Of a DNA stretch of 18,914 nucleotides, positions 14,505-18,914 are shown piece by piece. The stretch's first letter is position 1; every line of letters begins with the position of its first letter. The DNA lies in assembly GCA_947630195.1 (NCBI GenBank), contig CANRGQ010000022.1, forward strand, positions 1-18,914, in the 5' to 3' direction. This DNA is from an uncultured Bacilli bacterium. Lineage in GTDB: Bacteria; Bacillota_I; Bacilli_A; RF39; UBA660. Position numbers and translations under genes: made by a program. The notes beneath the pieces were generated by a model, which was not told where the DNA came from, did no database searches, and worked only from the letters and a program-made list of their open reading frames with translations.

Positions 14505-15746
14505 ATGAAATTACCAAATATTGAAAGACATAGTTTCGTTGATGCAATAGATAGTGACATTTCAAAAAAGCGTTTAGAAGAAATAAAAAGAGTTAATTTA
14601 ATTAAGAGTCAGTTTAGTTTAAATGATATGCCAATTTTATGTACTCCGGATTTATTAGAAGAAAATATTGAAAAAATAAAAATATGGTTTCAAGATGGGG
14701 GTAGAATTAAACAATATAGTAAAATAACTCCATTTAAAAGTGGTTTATCAGTTGTAACATTAAAGGATTTAAATGTTAATAAATTTTTTTGTGATGTTGT
14801 TGATAAAATTGGTGTTATAAATGAAGAGGGTACAGAAATAATCCCATGTTCAACTCAATTTAAAGATATTGTTGTTTTAAATGAAAATTTAATTAGAGTT
14901 CAAAATCATGACGATAGTTACAGTTTGTTTTCCCTATTAACTGGTAAAGAAATAGAACCTAAGAAATTATATTATCTTGATACCGATTTTCATGATGGTT
15001 TATTAGTGGGTTTAGTAAATTCTCCTAAAATTAATACTGATTATGAGTCTTCTCAATCTAATTTGTATTTTTATTTTGATGAATATGGAAATATTGCATT
15101 ATCCTCTAATAATTACGCTCTTATGGGTCAATTTAAAGATGATTTAGCCCTTGCTTCTTCTGAAAAATGTATTTCTCCTTGTCCTTATATTTCTCAAGAA
15201 CACATATTTATTAAAAGAGCAGATAATTCCTATTACAGGATTCCTGAGTTTGCTCCTTATGAGTATATGTATGAATATCATAAATATTTGATAAATAAAA
15301 AGGGTGAAAAAGTTAAAGACTTGGGTACAGAAATTGTTGGGGCTGAGAATAATTTATCAGCGCGACGTGATAGTTCCTCTTTGATAAAAGATATTATTTT
15401 TACCTCTGATTTTCCTAAAGAATTTAATAAAAATATTATGGGTGATTTAAAATTTTCTCTAGTTAAAAAGAAAGAATCTTTACCTAAAGGAAGAACAGAA
15501 GATTTAAGAACTTATATTTTAAATAATGGTTATAATCCAGAAAAAGAAATAGAAAAAACCATTGAAAAAGTTATATATTTAACTAATAATTGGGAAGAAA
15601 TAATTGAATATATTGATTATAATGATGATGTTACAATAAAAGAAATTCATAGTCAAAAAGTCCCTTATATTTATTATTTAAATAGAGATAGTTATAAGTT
15701 AGATAGAGGCTATGTTTATACTTCAGATAAAGGTTTATTAAAATAG
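14505..15746 (+). CDS. WG-repeat-like protein of unknown function
   Basis: The 413-residue product has no signal or membrane helix. An N-terminal helical part (to about 65) is followed by a beta-rich middle with WG-like units: I-T-P-F-K-S-G-L-S-V-V ... K-I-G-V-I-N-E-E-G-T-E-I-I-P (about 74-114), D-F-H-D-G-L-L-V-G-L-V ... F-D-E-Y-G-N-I (about 161-198), and Y-L-I-N-K-K-G-E-K-V. A short helical tail follows. The F-x-x-G-L-x-x-V and G-x-I-(N/D)-x-x-G pattern is that of WG beta-strand repeats, though the defining Trp-Gly is replaced. An in-frame TTG at 14484 coincides with the expected transcription start, so ATG 14505 is chosen. It shares a terminator with the convergent XRE gene. It could be a relative of the first gene in the window. 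Confidence 0.75.
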   Translation: MKLPNIERHSFVDAIDSDISKKRLEEIKRVNLIKSQFSLNDMPILCTPDLLEENIEKIKIWFQDGGRIKQYSKITPFKSGLSVVTLKDLNVNKFFCDVVDKIGVINEEGTEIIPCSTQFKDIVVLNENLIRVQNHDDSYSLFSLLTGKEIEPKKLYYLDTDFHDGLLVGLVNSPKINTDYESSQSNLYFYFDEYGNIALSSNNYALMGQFKDDLALASSEKCISPCPYISQEHIFIKRADNSYYRIPEFAPYEYMYEYHKYLINKKGEKVKDLGTEIVGAENNLSARRDSSSLIKDIIFTSDFPKEFNKNIMGDLKFSLVKKKESLPKGRTEDLRTYILNNGYNPEKEIEKTIEKVIYLTNNWEEIIEYIDYNDDVTIKEIHSQKVPYIYYLNRDSYKLDRGYVYTSDKGLLK

Positions 15747-15770
15747 TAATATATATGAACAAATTAAATT

Positions 15771-15806
15771 AAAAATAACAGATTTATATCTTTCTGTTAT
15801 TTTTTT
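15771..15806. terminator. Bidirectional terminator between the WG-like gene and the XRE gene
   Basis: A perfect 12-bp repeat (15771-15782 with 15793-15804, core ATAACAGA/TCTGTTAT) encloses a 10-nt loop, with A-run and T-run flanks for both strands. The XRE stop codon (15784-15786) is in the loop, and its last residues are encoded by the right arm. Confidence 0.88.
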
Positions 15807-16029
15807 CGTTGGTAATAATTATTTTTAAATTATGTTTTTTAGCAATATCCATTAAAGTTTCAAAATAGAATCTATTAGAGCCACTTTCAATTTTTTTAAT
15901 GCCATGATAACTTTTTCTGTTTAATTCATTAGCCAACTCAGTTTGGGTAAGTCCCGTATATTCTCTTACCATTCTAAATACTTCTTTTGGTTCATAATCA
16001 TTTGCAACTATTCTCATTTTATCACTCAT
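15784..16029 (-). CDS. Small XRE/Cro-family helix-turn-helix regulator
   Basis: The 81-residue protein is a single HTH_3 domain: V-F-R-M-V-R-E-Y-T-G-L-T-Q-T-E-L-A-N-E-L (about 17-36), then a recognition-helix region S-Y-H-G-I-K-K-I-E-S-G (about 40-50) and F-E-T-L-M-D-I-A-K-K-H-N-L. No second domain for ligand or toxin is visible. The frame opens at a TTG (16086) that is part of the plus-strand -35 box, so ATG 16029, preceded by AGGT, is taken; ATG 16017 is possible. It is divergent from the surface-protein operon at 16190, and the same 15-bp site sits in both promoters, so it probably represses both itself and that operon. It does not look like a toxin-antitoxin antitoxin because no toxin gene adjoins it. 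Confidence 0.88.
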   Translation of the reverse strand: MSDKMRIVANDYEPKEVFRMVREYTGLTQTELANELNRKSYHGIKKIESGSNRFYFETLMDIAKKHNLKIIITNEKNNRKI

Positions 16030-16044
16030 TTCAAGACCTATTTT

Positions 16045-16072
16045 AATATATAAATAGAACCTATTAGTTAAA
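16045..16072 (-). promoter_or_regulatory. Probable promoter of the XRE gene
   Basis: On the minus strand, TTTAAC (16067-16072) and TATATT (16045-16050) are 16 bp apart, placing the start close to 16038. The left operator copy (16054-16068) lies between the two boxes. Confidence 0.5.
16054..16068 (-). promoter_or_regulatory. Operator copy 1 for the XRE regulator (in the XRE promoter)
   Basis: Read on the minus strand this is ACTAATAGGTTCTAT, which matches the copy at 16119-16133 in 14 of 15 bases. Within it ATAG and CTAT form a small inverted repeat, as expected for a dimeric HTH protein. It lies between the -35 and -10 of the XRE gene, a position that would block polymerase. Confidence 0.6.
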
Positions 16073-16079
16073 ATAGTAC

Positions 16080-16111
16080 TTGACAATTCCTATTTAAAAT
16101 ATTATTATAAT
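16080..16111 (+). promoter_or_regulatory. Promoter of the surface-protein operon
   Basis: A perfect -35 TTGACA (16080-16085) is followed after 17 bp by TATTAT (16103-16108), which overlaps TATAAT (16106-16111). AAATAG (16071-16076) and CTATTT (16090-16095) form an inverted repeat around the -35. The start near 16115 leaves a leader of about 75 nt. Confidence 0.72.
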
Positions 16112-16118
16112 AATAGAT

Positions 16119-16133
16119 ACTAATAGGTACTAT
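16119..16133 (+). promoter_or_regulatory. Operator copy 2 for the XRE regulator (at the surface-operon start)
   Basis: ACTAATAGGTACTAT lies just downstream of the -10, near the transcription start. It is the same sequence, in the same orientation relative to transcription, as the copy at 16054-16068. The mirrored placement at two divergent promoters supports joint repression by the XRE protein. Confidence 0.6.
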
Positions 16134-16189
16134 AGAATATAACCAATTTAATATCGGTATTAGCAACATATATAAAAGGATGTGATAGT

Positions 16190-16876
16190 TTGATAAGAGA
16201 AAAATTAAAAAATGTGAGGTATAAAAAAGAAATAATAGCAATTATAGTTATTTTATTTTTAATTATTGCAGTTGTAACTATAAAAAACACATATGCCTTT
16301 TATAATTATGAAACGGCTCCAGTTCCAATTTTTACAAGTAAAGTAGGAAATTTTGCTAGTGAAGGTGAATCAGTAAAAACAGGTCCAATTGAAGGAGATA
16401 CAGATGTTAATATAATTTTTTATATGCAAATGCCAGATAATCCCGATAAGTATAAGGAAAGCAAATATGTTCCAGCAAGTGGTTATAAAGTAAATGACAA
16501 AGTTTCCAATTGTTATCCCGATAAAAATGCCGGTGATCCAGTATATAATAGTTATACTATAAAAGAAGATGGAACGGTTTCAATAGAATATAAGGAAATG
16601 AAACCTTTACAAGTTACTTGTAGAATCTATTATGATAAAGATATGTTATCAGATGTTATAATATATGCTTATTTAAAAGATGTAAATGGTGATAGAAATT
16701 ACAAAAATGATAAATATAAATTAATTAATAAAGTTGAAAGCAACTATAGTATGATAGATTACGAGTGTAAAAATGGCTCTAAAACTATAGATAACAAATT
16801 AACTTATGATGCTAATGGATTCCGTATCGAAACAGATAAACCAGTAACGTGTTATGCATATTTTGAAGGAAATTAA
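16190..16876 (+). CDS. Membrane-anchored surface protein with two cysteine-framed modules
   Basis: The 228-residue product has a basic N-terminus, a membrane helix (about 14-32) and then N-T-Y-A-F-Y-N-Y-E-T, a junction like those of SipW-dependent or camelysin-type exported proteins, so processing or anchoring is possible. The outside part contains two modules with paired cysteines: C108...C144 (ending V-T-C-R-I-Y-Y) and C193...C221 (ending V-T-C-Y-A-Y-F). A strand-rich linker joins them. It starts at TTG 16190, nine bases after AAAAGGA; upstream frames are closed. It is the first gene of an operon with the 16887 gene, whose AAGGAGG overlaps this gene's stop. A surface or pilus-like structural role is inference. 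No enzyme motif is seen. Confidence 0.8.
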   Translation: MIREKLKNVRYKKEIIAIIVILFLIIAVVTIKNTYAFYNYETAPVPIFTSKVGNFASEGESVKTGPIEGDTDVNIIFYMQMPDNPDKYKESKYVPASGYKVNDKVSNCYPDKNAGDPVYNSYTIKEDGTVSIEYKEMKPLQVTCRIYYDKDMLSDVIIYAYLKDVNGDRNYKNDKYKLINKVESNYSMIDYECKNGSKTIDNKLTYDANGFRIETDKPVTCYAYFEGN

Positions 16877-16886
16877 GGAGGTATAT

Positions 16887-18107
16887 ATGAAAAAACAAGT
16901 TATATTAAGAATTTTTGTAGTAATTTTAATAATAATATTAGGATATGAAAGTTTTAGTTTTGCTAAAATTTTAATAAATCCTAATGAAGTTTTGGAAAAT
17001 GTTAAAACTGTTGATGTATTCAAAGAAAAAAGCAAGGCACTTTCGATAATGGTACAAGATGAAAATATGAACTGGAGTGAAGCAACAGATAGAACAAAAT
17101 GGCCAAGTCCAACAACTCATGGTTATATTGGTAGCAAATGTACTGATGGAGAAGGAGCAGAAGTTCCAAGTGCTGATGTGATAAGTTATAATTTAACTAC
17201 AAACATTGCTACAATTAACACCAAAAACACATTATACTGTACGTTATATTTTTCGAAAGGAAAACCAGCTTTGGATATGTTACAAGAAAAAGGAGGAACA
17301 TATTTTGCTGGTGGAGGACAACATACCACAGCAGTAGATGGACTATATCGTTTTAATGGAACTGGAGATCAAGTCAAAAACAATTATATATGCTTTGGAA
17401 CAACAGATGAAGAAGAGTGCAAATCAAAAAAAGATACTTATATGTATAGAATATTAGGTATTACTTCTGAAGAAAGAACAGAAGATTCTGGAAAAAAGAC
17501 AATGTGGCAAGAGGGACAATTGAAAATAATAAAAGTGAATCCAGCAGGAAGTTCAAAATTCGATGGTTCAGGTTTGGGTTATTGGTCTCGCTCTGCCGCA
17601 AAATCATGGTTGCAAAACACTTTTTTGTCTTCTATTTCGACATCTGAACCAAATGGCTTATATTGGAGCAACTTAATAACCGAACAATATTGGTATGATG
17701 AAGAACAGTATCCTTTAACGAATGCTGTTAAACGTTCATATGTCGATTCATCTCCAGCTAAGATTGGATTGATTTATGCTTCTGATTATATTAATGCTGG
17801 GAATAATAATGCGACAAATTGGCTTCATTTGTATCATAGCATTGAGGATACCGGTACATATAGAACAGAATGGACCATGAGTTTAGCAATGCGCAATCAG
17901 AGTGGTACTTCTAGACCATATATGATTGATATAGGTTGTAATAGATGTATGAATGGTGAAAGTGGAGTAGTATCAATGGGTAGTAACGCTTATGGAACTG
18001 CAACGAGGGAAATGCGACCAAGTTTTTACCTTGTTAATAATGTAAATCTTTCTGGTGATGGCACATCGGATCATCCTTATTTAATAGTAACACTTCCAAC
18101 CTCATAG
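16887..18107 (+). CDS. Exported surface protein with cysteine module and DUF6273-like domain
   Basis: The 406-residue product starts with a signal-anchor helix (about 5-27). It has one cysteine module (G-Y-I-G-S-K-C85 ... T-L-Y-C118-T-L-Y-F) like those in the preceding protein. From about 150 it has a larger domain, with G-L-Y-R-F-N-G and Y-I-C-F-G-T-T-D-E-E-E-C, Y-M-Y-R-I-L-G-I, Q-L-K-I-I-K-V-N, W-S-R-S-A-A-K-S-W-L, A-M-R-N-Q-S-G-T, C351-N-R-C354 and a final R-P-S-F-Y-L-V-N-N-V. This resembles the DUF6273/FISUMP type of surface domain. The frame extends 33 bases upstream, but ATG 16887 has AAGGAGG five bases before it. Codon choice in the second half (CGC, CGT, CGA, TCG, GCC) is less AT-biased than in its neighbours. 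Function is unknown; adhesion or ligand binding is only a guess. Confidence 0.82.
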   Translation: MKKQVILRIFVVILIIILGYESFSFAKILINPNEVLENVKTVDVFKEKSKALSIMVQDENMNWSEATDRTKWPSPTTHGYIGSKCTDGEGAEVPSADVISYNLTTNIATINTKNTLYCTLYFSKGKPALDMLQEKGGTYFAGGGQHTTAVDGLYRFNGTGDQVKNNYICFGTTDEEECKSKKDTYMYRILGITSEERTEDSGKKTMWQEGQLKIIKVNPAGSSKFDGSGLGYWSRSAAKSWLQNTFLSSISTSEPNGLYWSNLITEQYWYDEEQYPLTNAVKRSYVDSSPAKIGLIYASDYINAGNNNATNWLHLYHSIEDTGTYRTEWTMSLAMRNQSGTSRPYMIDIGCNRCMNGESGVVSMGSNAYGTATREMRPSFYLVNNVNLSGDGTSDHPYLIVTLPTS

Positions 18108-18147
18108 TTATGTCTGACCTTATTGAACTTTAATTATTAACTAATAC

Positions 18148-18184
18148 AAAAAGAGTTTTATTTTTAATAAATAGAACTTTTTTT
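18148..18184 (+). terminator. Terminator of the surface-protein operon
   Basis: AGTTTTATTT (18154-18163) pairs with AAATAGAACT (18169-18178) with one G-U, over a 5-nt loop. It is flanked by an A-run on the left and seven T on the right (18178-18184). Confidence 0.82.
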
Positions 18185-18203
18185 CATAAATTGATAATTT
18201 CGC

Positions 18204-18232
18204 TTGTTTTAATGCATATAATTTGATAAAAT
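18204..18232 (+). promoter_or_regulatory. rpsB promoter
   Basis: TTGTTT (18204-18209) and TAAAAT (18227-18232) are 17 bp apart, with a TG at 18224-18225 that makes an extended -10. A second TATAAT-like string at 18217-18222 is less well spaced. Confidence 0.68.
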
Positions 18233-18238
18233 ACTATT

Positions 18239-18352
18239 GGCTATTTAAGTCAAATATACATTAATATTTAGCCTGCGCCTAGTGCTTATTAATAATAAGT
18301 GGTAATGGTATTAAATATTAAGAAGAGAAAACGAAAGGAAGAGTGATTATTT
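18239..18352 (+). promoter_or_regulatory. Structured leader upstream of rpsB, possible S2 autoregulatory RNA
   Basis: The leader of about 114 nt can fold a two-tier hairpin, GGCT (18239-18242) with AGCC (18270-18273) and AAATAT with ATATTT inside. A second hairpin is CTTATT (18285-18290) with AATAAG (18294-18299). The GC-richer stretch CCTGCGCCTAGTG (18272-18284) stands out from its AT-rich surroundings. AAAGGAAGAGTG precedes the ATG. Several bacterial groups have S2-binding leaders before rpsB, but I cannot match this one to a known type. Confidence 0.5.
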
Positions 18353-18914
18353 ATGGCCGTAGTTTCTATGAGTTATTTATTAGAAGCTGGAGTTCATTTT
18401 GGACATCAAACTAAAAGATGGAATCCAAAAATGAAAGAATATATCTTTACAGCAAGAGAAGATATATATATTATTGACTTGCAAAAAACACAAGAATTGT
18501 TAGAAAGTGCTTACAACGAAATTAAAGAAATTGCAACTAATGGTGGTAAATTTTTATTTGTAGGTACTAAAAAACAAGCTCAAGAAGTATGCGTAGAAGA
18601 AGCACTTCGTAGTAAATCATATTATGTAACTGAAAGATGGTTAGGTGGAACCCTTACTAATTTCCGTACAATTCGTCGTCGTGTTAAACGTTTAGAAGAA
18701 ATAGAAAATATGGAAAAAGAAGGTAAATTTGATTTATTACCAAAAAAAGAAGTTATTGGACTTAAAAAAGAATATGACAAATTAAATAGAATATTATGTG
18801 GTATTCGTGAAATGGATAAACTTCCTCAAGCTTTAATTGTAGTAGATCCTAAGAAAGAATATAATGCTGTTAAAGAAGCTAGAAAATTAAAAATACCTGT
18901 ATTTGGTATAATCG
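18353..18914 (+). CDS. rpsB: 30S ribosomal protein S2 (3' end outside window)
   Basis: The first 187 codons of the S2 protein are present: M-A-V-V-S-M-S-Y-L-L-E-A-G-V-H-F-G-H-Q-T-K-R-W-N-P-K-M, then I-I-D-L-Q-K-T, F-V-G-T-K-K-Q-A, E-R-W-L-G-G-T-L-T-N-F-R-T-I and L-I-V-V-D-P. These are the conserved S2 signatures. The gene runs off the right edge without a stop. It follows its own promoter and a structured leader. In Bacilli tsf usually follows rpsB, which would be outside the window. Confidence 0.98.
   Translation, partial: MAVVSMSYLLEAGVHFGHQTKRWNPKMKEYIFTAREDIYIIDLQKTQELLESAYNEIKEIATNGGKFLFVGTKKQAQEVCVEEALRSKSYYVTERWLGGTLTNFRTIRRRVKRLEEIENMEKEGKFDLLPKKEVIGLKKEYDKLNRILCGIREMDKLPQALIVVDPKKEYNAVKEARKLKIPVFGII

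Noticed and set aside
15784..16876. XRE gene plus neighbour as a toxin-antitoxin system
   Set aside because: The divergent partner is a membrane-anchored surface protein, not a small toxin, and the genes are not co-transcribed.
16799..17035. Minus-strand open frame across the surface-protein gene junction
   Set aside because: It is antisense to two genes joined by a clear AAGGAGG site and has no promoter or ribosome-binding site.
1..18914. CRISPR array, insertion sequence, tRNA or rRNA gene
   Set aside because: No regularly spaced repeats, transposase, terminal inverted repeats, or tRNA/rRNA-like sequence were found on either strand by eye.

Overview
The window is about 19 kb of very AT-rich, gene-dense DNA. 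It looks like chromosome of a low-GC Bacillota lineage, probably one of the small-genome, gut-type Bacilli (RF39-like or Mycoplasma-CAG-like); that placement is inference from composition and gene style. The standard code applies: tryptophan is TGG, and lepA, murG, murB and divIB all end in TGA. The cell makes peptidoglycan (MurG, MurB, DivIB) and carries a SpoIIID-type regulator, so it is not a wall-less mollicute.

Layout. Positions 2-907 hold the end of a membrane-anchored, WG-like surface protein. A promoter and T-box leader then control valS (1129-3645). Convergent to valS is a minus-strand operon of an unrecognised protein (4230-5042) and peptide deformylase (3665-4216), driven by a near-perfect promoter at 5065-5093. 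A RelB/DinJ-YafQ type toxin-antitoxin pair (5241-5850) sits between that divergent promoter and lepA, with its own promoter, candidate operator and terminator. The lepA block follows: lepA, a tandem SpoIIID-like regulator, hemW and a small cadherin-like membrane protein. An unknown helical protein (9705-10406) and a compact GDPD-type phosphodiesterase (10442-11032) come next.

At 11099-14422 is a piece of the division and cell-wall cluster, murG-murB-divIB, tightly overlapped and followed by the queuosine gene queH rather than the usual ftsA/ftsZ. Positions 14505-15746 encode a second WG-like protein. An XRE regulator (15784-16029, minus) is divergent from a two-gene surface-protein operon (16190-18107). 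The window ends in a promoter, a structured leader and the 5' part of rpsB.

The most interesting part is 15784-18107. A small XRE repressor and a surface-protein operon are transcribed away from an intergenic region in which both promoters carry the same 15-bp site, 14 of 15 bases identical and in the same orientation relative to each promoter. The two surface proteins share a cysteine-framed module ending in a TC-x-x-Y-F/Y type strand, seen three times in total. Other points worth checking are the duplicated SpoIIID helix-turn-helix, two hairpins that bury the ribosome-binding site of the downstream gene, and two convergent gene pairs whose shared terminator has the minus-strand stop codon in its loop.
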